Positions 45,562 to 54,307 of a DNA stretch of 64,000 nt are shown in pieces. The notes beneath the pieces are model-generated. The model saw nothing but the letters and a program-made list of their open reading frames with translations. It searched no databases and was not told the origin of the DNA. Source of the DNA: Candidatus Kryptoniota bacterium (GTDB lineage Bacteria; Bacteroidota; Ignavibacteria; Kryptoniales; JAKASW01); assembly GCA_036567965.1 (NCBI GenBank), contig DATCTN010000030.1, positions 231,845 through 295,844 of the forward strand, given 5' to 3'. Position 1 is the first letter of the stretch, and each line of letters opens with the position of its first letter. Both the position numbers and the translations under genes were made by a program.

Positions 45562-46782
45562 ATGAAACGTCCATACACGAGTCTTCTGATCAATGCGCTA
45601 AGTGCGATCGCATTCTTGTCCGTCCTGCCGGGAAAGTCCGATGCGATCCCTCTATTCGCAAGGAAGTACCATGTAAGTTGTTTCAGATGTCATTCAGCCC
45701 CGCCGGTCCTCAACGACTTTGGAAGACGTTTCCAGATAAACGGATACCAGCTTCCTGGCACAGACGAGTCGGAACCCATATGGGCACAAGAACCCCTGTC
45801 GCTTTCGTTCGTCTTTTATCCTTCATTCGTTTATGCGCACCAGGTGACGACTGTCGGCACGACCGAGACAACTTCTGACAAGCTGGCATTTGAGCCGAGT
45901 GGTCTTGATCTGTTTACCGCAGGAACGATAGCGAAACACCTGAGTTATTTTCTCGCTGCTCCGATCGGTATAAGCGGACCGGGCCAGTTCTCTCCTTCGA
46001 TCGAGACTATGAGTATCATGTTCAACAATCTTCTCGGGCCGGATGGGGAAAGCAATCTCAACTTCAGGTTCGGCAGATACAGGCTTTTCAATACTTTTCC
46101 CGACAATACATCTCTGGTCGAGTCGGCTGACTACCTGATATACGATTACGAGCCGGTGACGCCGCTCCAGGGGTCGCTGCTCCTATCGGAGCCTCAATGG
46201 GCGGCGTCTGTCTACGGATTTTTCCCGCAGCTTGTCGACGGTTTAAGATATGAGGCGGCTATAAGCAACGGAACCTCGGGTGACATTTCACTCAAGGACA
46301 ACGAGGCAGCATTCCTGATGCTTGAACAGACTGCATATGTCGATAATGCTCCGTTCCGGCTCGGCGTCTTCTATTACGGCGGGAAGCAAATGCTTATCGA
46401 CAGCACTTCGAACAAACTGAGCAGGGCGGGCGTGGCCGTCGAAATCAACGACCCCTGGACAAAGAGATTTGATCTGTCGTTTGAATATGCCTCAGGGTCA
46501 GACGACAACGTAGCTGGATTGAAACAGACTTTCACGGGAGGATTCACAGGCTTGAACGTGTTGATCGTTCCCGAGAAGTTTTTCATTTACGGGAGGTATG
46601 ACTTCACAAGTGTCAAAGAGACTACTGAGAAGCAAAACCAATATACCGGCGGTCTGAGATACCATTTTGCCGCCAATGTTGGCGCGTATCTGGAAGTGAG
46701 TCTGCTCGACGACAAGACGCCGTCTGCTGCGACTGATATCAAGTCGACTCAGCTGACGCTCGGCACGATGGTCGGATTCTAA
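45562..46782 (+). CDS. Predicted outer-membrane beta-barrel with N-terminal haem c motif
   Basis: 406 residues. Signal peptide to about residue 28, then a single haem-binding CFRCH at 40-44 (HVSCFRCHSAPPVLNDFGRRF), and thereafter alternating amphipathic strands to a terminal F (LTLGTMVGF), the usual barrel C-terminus. A porin-like channel whose plug carries a haem, or a periplasmic haem next to a barrel. ATG 45562 with GGAG at 45553-45556 is chosen over GTG 45556. Function unknown; the neighbours are electron carriers. Confidence 0.75.
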   Translation: MKRPYTSLLINALSAIAFLSVLPGKSDAIPLFARKYHVSCFRCHSAPPVLNDFGRRFQINGYQLPGTDESEPIWAQEPLSLSFVFYPSFVYAHQVTTVGTTETTSDKLAFEPSGLDLFTAGTIAKHLSYFLAAPIGISGPGQFSPSIETMSIMFNNLLGPDGESNLNFRFGRYRLFNTFPDNTSLVESADYLIYDYEPVTPLQGSLLLSEPQWAASVYGFFPQLVDGLRYEAAISNGTSGDISLKDNEAAFLMLEQTAYVDNAPFRLGVFYYGGKQMLIDSTSNKLSRAGVAVEINDPWTKRFDLSFEYASGSDDNVAGLKQTFTGGFTGLNVLIVPEKFFIYGRYDFTSVKETTEKQNQYTGGLRYHFAANVGAYLEVSLLDDKTPSAATDIKSTQLTLGTMVGF

Positions 46783-46794
46783 GGAGGATGAGAC

Positions 46795-47592
46795 ATGATG
46801 AACCACATTGAGAGAAAGGTAGTAGCGGCAGTTGCGGCCTTTGTCCTGGCGGCGGCCTTCTATGCCTGTTCGTCGAGCGGCAGCGCTTCCGGCGTGGCAA
46901 GCGTCGAACGGGGAAAAGAAGTGTACCATGAAGCATGCGCGCCGTGCCACGGCAATGACGGCGACGGGAATGGCCCCGTGTCGGTCTCACTCCGGACGAA
47001 ACCGCGTGATTTCAATAAGGGTATCTATAAATTTCGGAGTACCGCTTCCGGACAGCTTCCCACAGACTACGATCTCCTGAGGATCATTAATTCAGGTATC
47101 TACCACACCGCGATGCCTTCGTTCAACCAGATGAGCGTGACCGACCAGTATTCAGTCGTACAGTATTTGAAATCACTTTCACCGATGTTCAGCGACTCGA
47201 GCCAGTATCCTCTCGACACAGTAGAAGTAACGGAGCCGGTCCCATACACCTATTCAAGCATCGAGGAGGGGCGGCAGGTGTATCTCACTATGCATTGCTG
47301 GGCCTGTCACGGCGCAGCCGGAGAAGGAGACGGGCCATCGGCACCCACAGTCACGGATGACGAGGGAAACCATATCGAGCCGACAAACCTCACTAATCCG
47401 TGGGACCTGAAAGTCGCGAGGACTCCTGAAAAAATATACCTGGTTCTCAGCACCGGCATAAACGGTACTCCGATGCCCTCCTTCTCCCAGATTCTCAGCG
47501 ATCACGACAGGTGGAACCTGGCAAACTATGTGTACTCGCTGTCGCACGCTGACAGATATTATGACGGGAAGCAGACCTCCGATTTGAAATAA
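46795..47592 (+). CDS. Dihaem cytochrome c lipoprotein
   Basis: 265 residues. Lipobox AFYAC with the lipid Cys at 25. Two class I cytochrome c domains: CAPCH at 48-52 and CWACH at 168-172, each followed by G-rich G.GDGNGP/GEGDGPS; distal Met in TAMPSF and TPMPSF. Anchored in the envelope. 12 nt after the barrel gene, so the two are probably co-made and may form a complex. Ends 16 bp from the oppositely oriented pnp gene. Confidence 0.88.
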   Translation: MMNHIERKVVAAVAAFVLAAAFYACSSSGSASGVASVERGKEVYHEACAPCHGNDGDGNGPVSVSLRTKPRDFNKGIYKFRSTASGQLPTDYDLLRIINSGIYHTAMPSFNQMSVTDQYSVVQYLKSLSPMFSDSSQYPLDTVEVTEPVPYTYSSIEEGRQVYLTMHCWACHGAAGEGDGPSAPTVTDDEGNHIEPTNLTNPWDLKVARTPEKIYLVLSTGINGTPMPSFSQILSDHDRWNLANYVYSLSHADRYYDGKQTSDLK

Positions 47593-47608
47593 CCAGCGGC
47601 TTGAGATT

Positions 47609-48430
47609 CTAGAGTTGCGCGATGATCGACATGAGGAGACGTGAAAAATTCTTGTCGACCCTTCTGCCGATGTCCGTCACTTCCTTATGCAAGAGTTTTT
47701 GCGGCCTGATGCCGGTACTATAATTGGTCAGGCAGCTTATCCCCATTACTTCCATTCCTGCGTATCTCGCGAACATAGCCTCGTGAATGGTCGACATCCC
47801 GATAGCATCGCCGCCGATTTGCCTGTAGAACTTCACCTCAGCCTCGGTTTCGTACGTCGGTCCGGTCAACCCGATGTACGTACCCCGTTCAAGCGGGACG
47901 CCCGTTTCTAGCGACGCCTTCGAAGCAATTTGAATAAGTCTCCGATCGTAAACCGGATTCAAGTTGGTTACCGGTACCTGAAGATCAGCAAGGACGCTTC
48001 CCGACGTAAGGTTTATCTGATCGTCGATCAACATAAGGCTGCCGGGTGAAAAAGTGGTTTTGAGTATTCCGGCGGCATTTGTCAGGATAATTCTCTTTAT
48101 TCCGAGCAGATGAGACACGATCGCCGTGACAGACGCGTCGATCGTCGACACTGTCTCGTAATAGTGAACGCGCCCGCTGAAAACAAGAATCCTTCGTCTC
48201 CCAAGATACGCACTCACGATTTCACCCCTGTGTCCTGGTACGCTGGAGGCCGGGTAGCCGGGAATGTGCGCGGTACTCAGTGCGAACTTCTTTTCGAGGT
48301 GATTCGTGAAGCCGCCCAGTCCGCTCCCGAGGACGACGGCGATGTCAAAAATTCTTGTCCGGCTGACCGGGTCTCGCCTGAAGAAGTGCTCACCTATGAA
48401 ATCTGCCTGTTGCGAGAAGGGAAGTTCCAT
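47609..48430 (-). CDS. Purine nucleoside phosphorylase (inosine/guanosine type)
   Basis: 273 residues. Phosphate loop VVLGSGLGGF, then FSGRVHYYE, ILTNAAGILK and GLTGPTYETEAEVKF, followed by IGMSTIHE: the trimeric PNP (PunA/DeoD-unrelated) family. Splits nucleosides into base and ribose-1-phosphate. Starts one base inside the last transporter permease gene (TAATG), so it is coupled to nucleoside uptake. Confidence 0.93.
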   Translation of the reverse strand: MELPFSQQADFIGEHFFRRDPVSRTRIFDIAVVLGSGLGGFTNHLEKKFALSTAHIPGYPASSVPGHRGEIVSAYLGRRRILVFSGRVHYYETVSTIDASVTAIVSHLLGIKRIILTNAAGILKTTFSPGSLMLIDDQINLTSGSVLADLQVPVTNLNPVYDRRLIQIASKASLETGVPLERGTYIGLTGPTYETEAEVKFYRQIGGDAIGMSTIHEAMFARYAGMEVMGISCLTNYSTGIRPQKLLHKEVTDIGRRVDKNFSRLLMSIIAQL

Positions 48431-49344
48431 TACTTCTCCTTTTCATACGGAATGCCATCGGCCGCGGGTGCAACTGCTTTTCCGATAAATCCCGCGAGGA
48501 CAACGATGGTGGCCACGTAAGGGATCATTTGTATGAATTGTGTCGGGAGGCCCGCGCCTTGAAGCTGGATCTGCAGACTCTCGGCAAATCCGAAAAGGAG
48601 GCAGGCGGCTGCCGCACCGAGCGGGTTCCACTTTCCCACGATCATCGCCGCGAGAGCTATGAATCCGCGCCCCGCAGACATGCCGTCTGTAAACGAACGC
48701 TGGTCGAATGCAAGCCATGCCCCCGATAATCCTGCCAGCAGACCGCTTATCATGACGCCGTAGTACCTGTAACGTGGTACGCTTATCCCGACTGTGTCTG
48801 CCGCTTCAGGATTTTCTCCGACCGATCTGAGCCGCAAGCCGAATCTTGATCTGAAGATTATAAAGTGGCTGGCAATCACGGCGAGTATCGTAAATATCAC
48901 AAGCGGATTTCCGAAAAGCCCGGAGATCTCGGGTGAGGCGCTGCCGAAAGGAAGAGAAATGACGGGAAGGCCCGCGATCCTGTCCGAATTGCTCGAGCTG
49001 TGAAAAATTATTTGGAGCACGAACTTCGTGATACCGACCGCGAACAAGTTGATGGCAACTCCGGATATTATTTGGTCTGCCTTGATGTTGATCGAGATTA
49101 TCGCATGGAGCAGGGAGGTGAGAAGGCCTCCGGCCAGTCCGCAGGCGATCCCGAAAAGAGGGCTGCCTGTATAATAAGTCCCAACGGTAGCACTGAAGGC
49201 GCCGTTAAGCATAATTCCTTCAAGCGCGATGTTCGTCACTCCGCCTCGCTCGCTGTAAACTCCGCCGAGCGACGCGAGCGCATAAGGTACAGTGATCCTC
49301 ACCGTCTGGGCGAGAAACGCGAGTGAAAGAATCTGGCTTATCAT
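48430..49344 (-). CDS. ABC transporter permease, nucleoside/BMP family (NupQ-like)
   Basis: 304 residues, about eight helices. YALASLGGVYSERGGVTNIALEGIM and the MSAGRGFIALAAMIVGKWNP loop are typical of the second permease of the BmpA-type nucleoside importers (YufQ/NupQ). Pairs with the permease at 49441 and the ATPase at 50501. It follows a 96-bp AT-rich gap without a gene. Confidence 0.9.
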   Translation of the reverse strand: MISQILSLAFLAQTVRITVPYALASLGGVYSERGGVTNIALEGIMLNGAFSATVGTYYTGSPLFGIACGLAGGLLTSLLHAIISINIKADQIISGVAINLFAVGITKFVLQIIFHSSSNSDRIAGLPVISLPFGSASPEISGLFGNPLVIFTILAVIASHFIIFRSRFGLRLRSVGENPEAADTVGISVPRYRYYGVMISGLLAGLSGAWLAFDQRSFTDGMSAGRGFIALAAMIVGKWNPLGAAAACLLFGFAESLQIQLQGAGLPTQFIQMIPYVATIVVLAGFIGKAVAPAADGIPYEKEK

Positions 49345-49440
49345 GAGCTACAGTTGTGAATCCTTAATCTGATTTTCGAATCAAAGACCGATGTACCGTA
49401 ATTCATATTTTAGAATTCAAAATCTAAAACTCTTCATCTT

Positions 49441-50523
49441 TCATTCAGTCGGCGCAATCTTGCGCTTCTTCAGGATATCGACGAGAGTATTCCGGAAGAT
49501 CTTGTTGGACGATATTACGAATATGATTACGATTGCCTGCAGGATGCTGACAAGCTCCTTCGGGACCATCGTGTTTATAACGAGCCCGCCATAGTCGAGC
49601 ATGCCAAAGAGAAGTGCGGCGAGAATAACACCGTAAGGATTGTTAAGTCCGAGAAGCGCAACCGCAATCCCCATAAACCCGATCCCGCTTGAAAATCCTT
49701 CTTCGTAATAGTATTTATATCCCATGACGAAATTTGTGCCGACAAGTCCGGCGATCGCGCCGCCAATCGTCATGCTGAGGATAATATTCCTGGAGACACT
49801 GATCCCGCCGTACTCCGCGGCTTTCGGATTCAAGCCGACGACCCGGAGCTCATAACCTTTTCTTGTCCTGTTGACATAATAGGACACGAAAACCGCGGCC
49901 AGCAGAGCAATTATTATTGAAAAGTTTACAGGCGATCCCTCGAAGCCGGTCAAGAATTTATCGAATCGTGGAAGGGTTCCCGCGGGAGATATCGGCGGTG
50001 TGTGAACGGTTGCCGGGACGTTGTACACGTTCGTCACGAAATAACTCACGAGAGCGGCCGCTATGAAGTTAAGCATGATCGTATTGATGACTTCGTGTGC
50101 CCCTGCTTTTGCCTTCAGATAACCCGGTATGAATCCCCAAACTCCGCCGCCGACCAGACCCGCAAGGATGAGCAGGGGAACTTCAAGGACGGCGGGCACT
50201 CCGAATGTTTTCATCCCGACTAATGCAGTCAGGAACGCTCCCATCTGAAGTTGTCCTTCCGCTCCGATATTGAAGAGTCCTGCCTTGAAACAGACCGCGA
50301 CCGAAAGTCCCGCGAAGATGAGAGGTGTCGTCTTGAAGAGGAGCTGACCGATTCCGTACGAACTTCCGAGAGTTTGAGAGAAGAGAACGGAATACACTTC
50401 GATCGGATTCTTGCCGACACCGACGATGAAAATTGCGCCGACCGCGAATGAGAGTATAACCGCCAGCAGCGGAATCAAAAAATTCTGAGTGAGCGGATGT
50501 TCAAGCAGGGATCTTTTCGTCAT
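49441..50523 (-). CDS. ABC transporter permease, nucleoside/BMP family (NupP-like)
   Basis: 360 residues with about ten helices. LIFAGLSVAVCFKAGLFNIGAEGQ and the YYEEGFSSGIGFMGIAVALLG loop are family hallmarks. The start overlaps the ATPase gene's 3' end by 23 nt. Forms the membrane channel together with the NupQ-like subunit. Confidence 0.91.
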   Translation of the reverse strand: MTKRSLLEHPLTQNFLIPLLAVILSFAVGAIFIVGVGKNPIEVYSVLFSQTLGSSYGIGQLLFKTTPLIFAGLSVAVCFKAGLFNIGAEGQLQMGAFLTALVGMKTFGVPAVLEVPLLILAGLVGGGVWGFIPGYLKAKAGAHEVINTIMLNFIAAALVSYFVTNVYNVPATVHTPPISPAGTLPRFDKFLTGFEGSPVNFSIIIALLAAVFVSYYVNRTRKGYELRVVGLNPKAAEYGGISVSRNIILSMTIGGAIAGLVGTNFVMGYKYYYEEGFSSGIGFMGIAVALLGLNNPYGVILAALLFGMLDYGGLVINTMVPKELVSILQAIVIIFVISSNKIFRNTLVDILKKRKIAPTE

Positions 50524-52030
50524 TGCCTTTCGATCCAGTCATATATAATCCAAGCTCGCTCTCCTGAACTTTATTGTCAGGGAATATCCTTGTGATCTTC
50601 CCGCCGTACATGACGGCTATTCTATCCGACAAACCGAGTATCTCGTTGAGATCTGCCGACACGAGGAGTATTGCAATTCCCGCGTCTCGCGAGGCGATCA
50701 GAGTTCTGTGAATGAATTCGATACCACCGATGTCGACTCCGCGCGTCGGTTGACTGGCGATGATTACCTTCGCGTTCCGTGAAAGCTCGCGCGCGATTAT
50801 CACTTTCTGCTGGTTTCCTCCTGAAAGTCCGCGCGTGTGAACCTCGGGGTCGGGCGGCCGGATGTCGTATCTTTCGATCAAGTTTCTGGCGTTTTCTTTT
50901 ATCTTCGCCCGGTCGAGAGAAAAAGGTCCACCGAACTGCGGCCGATTATGTAATCCGAGAATCAGATTTTCGCAGATCGACATGTCGATGACGAGTCCTC
51001 GTTTTATCCGGTCTTCGGGAACATGAGCGATTCCATTTTCGAATACTTCACGCACTGTATGAGATGAAATCTCCGTCCCGTCAAGCATTATAGAACCTGT
51101 CGCGGGCTTGCTTAGTCCCGCGATACATTCGATGAGCTGCGATTGGCCGTTCCCTTCGACGCCGGCGATGCCGAGGATCTCTCCCGATGCAACCTCGAAA
51201 GAAACGTCCGAAAGAACGGATACGCCGCGCCGGTCGACGAAGCTCAGATTCCTCACCTGGAGTGCCGGCTTTGATTTCTTAGCCGCGCCTTTCTCCACCC
51301 GAAGTAGAACTGGCCTGCCCACCATTAACTGCGCGATTTCCTGCGGGTTAGTTCTTGCTGTCTCGAGCTCGCCAACCATCCTTCCTTTCCTCATTACCGA
51401 AATGCGGTCGCTTATTTCCATCACTTCATTGAGCTTGTGCGTGATGAGAATGATCGTTTTCCCCTCATCTCTTAATCCACGAAGGATCTTGAATAGCTGG
51501 GTAGACTCCTGCGGCGTCAGGACAGCAGTCGGTTCGTCAAGTATGAGCACTTCCGCCTTGCGATAGATCGCCTTAAGTATTTCCACTCTTTGCTGGACTC
51601 CGACACCGACATGCTCGACTCTTTCATCGAGCGGAACATGCAGTGAAAATTTTTCGGCAATTGCTTCGACCTTGGAAGCCGATTTCTTCAGGTCCATGAG
51701 TAAATGCCGCGTTGTCTCCATACCGAGTACGATGTTCTCAAGAACCGTCAGAGTCGGAACGAGCATGAAGTGCTGGTGGACCATTCCGATCCCGAGCTTT
51801 ATGGAATCGTGAGGCGATCTGATCACCACCTTCTTCCCGTGCACCATGATGCTGCCGGAGTCGGGCTGGTACAAGCCGTATAGAGTTTCCATCAGCGTGG
51901 TCTTGCCCGCTCCGTTTTCTCCGACAAGAGCATGTATCGAACCCGCGACGACTCTCAGCGTAACGTCGTCGTTGGCGACCGTGCGCGCGAAGCGCTTCGT
52001 GATGTCGAGTAGTTCTATGGCGTAGGGCAT
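50501..52030 (-). CDS. ABC transporter ATP-binding protein, double NBD (NupO-like)
   Basis: 509 residues with two ABC modules. Walker A GENGAGKTTLMETL in the first; the second has the degenerate GVEGNGQSQL. Q-loop and LSGGNQQK signature with DIGG in the second module. This fused double ATPase is typical of the CUT2/BMP importers. ATG 52030 (MPYAIELLDITKRF) is preferred over a TTG at 52045. Tandem heptamers lie directly upstream. Confidence 0.93.
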   Translation of the reverse strand: MPYAIELLDITKRFARTVANDDVTLRVVAGSIHALVGENGAGKTTLMETLYGLYQPDSGSIMVHGKKVVIRSPHDSIKLGIGMVHQHFMLVPTLTVLENIVLGMETTRHLLMDLKKSASKVEAIAEKFSLHVPLDERVEHVGVGVQQRVEILKAIYRKAEVLILDEPTAVLTPQESTQLFKILRGLRDEGKTIILITHKLNEVMEISDRISVMRKGRMVGELETARTNPQEIAQLMVGRPVLLRVEKGAAKKSKPALQVRNLSFVDRRGVSVLSDVSFEVASGEILGIAGVEGNGQSQLIECIAGLSKPATGSIMLDGTEISSHTVREVFENGIAHVPEDRIKRGLVIDMSICENLILGLHNRPQFGGPFSLDRAKIKENARNLIERYDIRPPDPEVHTRGLSGGNQQKVIIARELSRNAKVIIASQPTRGVDIGGIEFIHRTLIASRDAGIAILLVSADLNEILGLSDRIAVMYGGKITRIFPDNKVQESELGLYMTGSKGNDEKIPA

Positions 52031-52040
52031 TGGGATGACT

Positions 52041-52100
52041 AGCAATCAGAAATCAGCAGTCAGCAGTCAGCAATCAGCTATCAGCGGTTAGCTATTAGTA
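52041..52100. repeat. Imperfect tandem heptamers (TCAGCAG-like)
   Basis: About eight units of a 7-nt motif (tcagcag, tcagcag, tcagcaa, tcagcta, tcagcgg, ttagcta, ttagtag, with degenerate units before) fill the gap between the BMP substrate-binding gene and the ATPase gene. Confidence 0.7.
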
Positions 52101-52145
52101 GTGGCTATTGGCTAAAAGCTAAAAAACTAATTGCTGCAGGCTGAT

Positions 52146-53162
52146 CTACTCAATCGGCACTTTTATTTTTCCGTTTATGATGTCCTGTCTGAGCGATTCG
52201 ACCTTGTCGTAAACGCTCTGCGGAATGAGCGGCTTGTTGTTCTCATCGTACACGAAACCGATCCCGTCGTCAGCCAGTCCGAAAACGTCAGCCCTACCTC
52301 CGTCAAACTTGCCCTGCTTCCATTCCTTGATGATGTCGAATACGGCTATGTTGCCTTTCTTTACCATGCTTGTAAGGACATACCCCGGCGCTTCTTTCCA
52401 CTGGTCCATATCGACGCCGATCGCGAACTTTTTCATATCCTTTGCCGCTACAAAGACACCGAGACCTGTCACTCCGGAAGCATGATAGATAATGTCAGCG
52501 CCCTGGGAATACTGGCTGAGGGCAAGCTCTTTACCCTTGGCGGGATTCTTAAACGCGTCGCCCGTGACTCCGGCATATCCGACGATTGTCTTTGCACGGG
52601 GGTTCACATACTTTACGCCGGCTTCGTAACCTGCCTGAAATTTCTTAATCAGCGGCGATTCCATCCCTCCTACAAACCCGACAGTATTCGTCTTCGTGAT
52701 AAGTCCGGCGAGCGCGCCGACAAGGAACGATCCTTCTTCCTCGCGGAACTCTATCGCGATCAGATTGGGAGGAAGCGTCTTCGTCGGATCATAAGAATAA
52801 TCGATGCATGCAAATTTCTTATCGAGAAAATCTTTCGCAACGTTCGTGATGTCGTCGGTAAATATGAATCCGACTCCAAATATGAGTCCGATACTTTTCT
52901 GACTCGCCAGTTGACGAAGTGCGGACTCACGGTCTGAACCGCCGCTCGGCTCGATATACTGATACTGGACGCCGAGACTGTCTTTTGCGGTCTGCAACCC
53001 GAGATACGCCGCGTCGTTGAACGACTTGTCACCTCTACCGCCTACATCGAAAACGAGGCCGACTTCGCTGTTAGGCGTTGCGCTGGGTTGCCCTTTGCCA
53101 CAGGATTGAAGAAGAAGAGCGGGAGTGAAAAGTGCCATCATGATAAAGGTCAATTTAGTCAT
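52146..53162 (-). CDS. BMP family nucleoside-binding lipoprotein
   Basis: 338 residues. Lipobox LLQSC after a signal peptide starting at ATG 53162, so a lipoprotein. The mature part has FDVGGRGDKSFNDAAYLGL, LIFGVGFIFTDDI, AGLITKTNTVGFVGGMESP and ADIIYHASGVTGLGVF, the usual BMP/PnrA core. The solute-binding partner of the downstream permeases, probably for purine and other nucleosides. The longer frame from 53231 is rejected. Confidence 0.93.
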   Translation of the reverse strand: MTKLTFIMMALFTPALLLQSCGKGQPSATPNSEVGLVFDVGGRGDKSFNDAAYLGLQTAKDSLGVQYQYIEPSGGSDRESALRQLASQKSIGLIFGVGFIFTDDITNVAKDFLDKKFACIDYSYDPTKTLPPNLIAIEFREEEGSFLVGALAGLITKTNTVGFVGGMESPLIKKFQAGYEAGVKYVNPRAKTIVGYAGVTGDAFKNPAKGKELALSQYSQGADIIYHASGVTGLGVFVAAKDMKKFAIGVDMDQWKEAPGYVLTSMVKKGNIAVFDIIKEWKQGKFDGGRADVFGLADDGIGFVYDENNKPLIPQSVYDKVESLRQDIINGKIKVPIE

Positions 53163-53206
53163 TCTCTCTACTCCATTGGATGGGGAATGAGGTGCGAGGG
53201 TAGTAC

Positions 53207-53240
53207 AGGCACACAGGTACAGAGGCAACAAAGGCGAAAA
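53207..53240 (+). repeat. Purine-rich inverted flank, downstream copy
   Basis: GGCACACAGGTACAGAGGC-type short units on the plus strand. A matching GGCACAAAGGTAACAAAGGG-type run occurs on the minus strand at 53667-53700, so the four-helix-bundle gene lies between inverted flanks. Confidence 0.55.
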
Positions 53241-53264
53241 GCAAATTATGGCAAGTACTCTTTA

Positions 53265-53648
53265 TCAATTAAGTTTACTCAAAAGAGCACTTAGCATTCG
53301 TTCAAGCTCTCGACTCTTTTCATGAATCACGTCGAACTCGCATTGACCCAGATAATTCAGGTTCGACGCAATCTGGAGCTGAGTTTGTATTTCAAACGTA
53401 GAGCCCATTGCAATCCTGAGAAACCGAACATAGTCGCCGGTGGATCTGCGCCCGTAACCTTCTGCAATATTGCTCGGTACCGAAACAGAACAGCGTCGCA
53501 TTTGAGAGATAAGACCAAACTGTTCATCTTTTGGAAAACATTTCGTCATTTTATAAATGTCGGTAACGAATGAAATCGATTTCTGCCAGACAATCAGATC
53601 CCTATAGGTCTTAATAGATTTCCTCTCCGTTTCAACTTTCATTTGCAA
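53265..53648 (-). CDS. Four-helix-bundle protein (23S rRNA IVP/S23-like)
   Basis: 127 residues, wholly helical: TYRDLIVWQKSISFVTDIYK, then FGLISQMRRCSVSVPSNIAEGYGR and FLRIAMGSTFEIQTQL, the pattern of the 'four helix bundle protein' family also found in rRNA intervening sequences. No enzyme function is known. It interrupts the nucleoside salvage cluster and has purine-rich repeats at both ends, suggesting separate mobility. Confidence 0.88.
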   Translation of the reverse strand: MQMKVETERKSIKTYRDLIVWQKSISFVTDIYKMTKCFPKDEQFGLISQMRRCSVSVPSNIAEGYGRRSTGDYVRFLRIAMGSTFEIQTQLQIASNLNYLGQCEFDVIHEKSRELERMLSALLSKLN

Positions 53649-53666
53649 ACGCCTCCTTCTTCATCC

Positions 53667-53700
53667 GCTTTGTCCCTTTGTTACCTTTGTGCCTCCGTCC
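53667..53700 (-). repeat. Purine-rich inverted flank, upstream copy
   Basis: On the minus strand reads GGCACAAAGGTAACAAAGGG..., the counterpart of 53207-53240, lying just before the four-helix-bundle start. Confidence 0.55.
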
Positions 53701-53731
53701 CTTAGTAACTTCTTTGCCTTTTCTCCCCATC

Positions 53732-54307
53732 CTACTCCGGAACCACGAAACACTTTCTGCATCTCGCTTCATAAATATCCTTCGCACCCACCAACACGCG
53801 TTCGCCCTGCTGAGTTTTGCGCTGCGTCCTGTCGGCGGGGTTGCCACATATGACGCAGATGGCGAGAGTTTTTGTGATATACTCGGCGACAGAGAGAAGT
53901 TGGGGAATCGGTTCGAAAGGCTTGCCGCGGAAGTCCTGGTCAAGCCCCGCGACGATTACTCTTTTTCCCGCGGATGCAAGAGATTCGCACACCTGAACGA
54001 GCTCCATCCCGAAAAACTGCCCTTCATCGATTCCGATCACTTGCGCGTCTTTCGCGAGGAAAGGGACATCTAGTGCCGAATCGACGACAATCGATTTCAG
54101 CCGGTCATCGCTGTGGGATACAATATGGTCGTCACTGTAGCGCTTATCGATTCGGGGTTTGAATATCGCCACATTCTGTCTTGCGATTTCGGCGCGCCTC
54201 AGTCGGCGTATCAGCTCCTCAGTCTTTCCGCTGAACATGCATCCACAGATCACCTCGATCCAGCCGGTGTCCCGCGGAGCATAGTGTATGCTAATCTCCT
54301 CGCCCAA
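53732..54307 (-). CDS. tdk: Thymidine kinase
   Basis: A type II (zinc) thymidine kinase of about 191 residues. P-loop [20 protein letters not shown] lid, and Cys pairs CVIC...CRKC for zinc. Phosphorylates thymidine with ATP in salvage. The start is unclear: TTG 54307 is used here (17 nt overlap with cdd). A GAGGAG sits before ATT 54295 and ATA 54289, and an in-frame ATG 54352 would add 15 residues over cdd. Forms one transcript with cdd. Confidence 0.92.
   Translation of the reverse strand: MGEEISIHYAPRDTGWIEVICGCMFSGKTEELIRRLRRAEIARQNVAIFKPRIDKRYSDDHIVSHSDDRLKSIVVDSALDVPFLAKDAQVIGIDEGQFFGMELVQVCESLASAGKRVIVAGLDQDFRGKPFEPIPQLLSVAEYITKTLAICVICGNPADRTQRKTQQGERVLVGAKDIYEARCRKCFVVPE

Noticed and set aside
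52041..52100. Iteron-type origin of replication
   Set aside because: The 7-mers are imperfect, too short for iterons, and no initiator gene or AT-rich unwinding region is adjacent.
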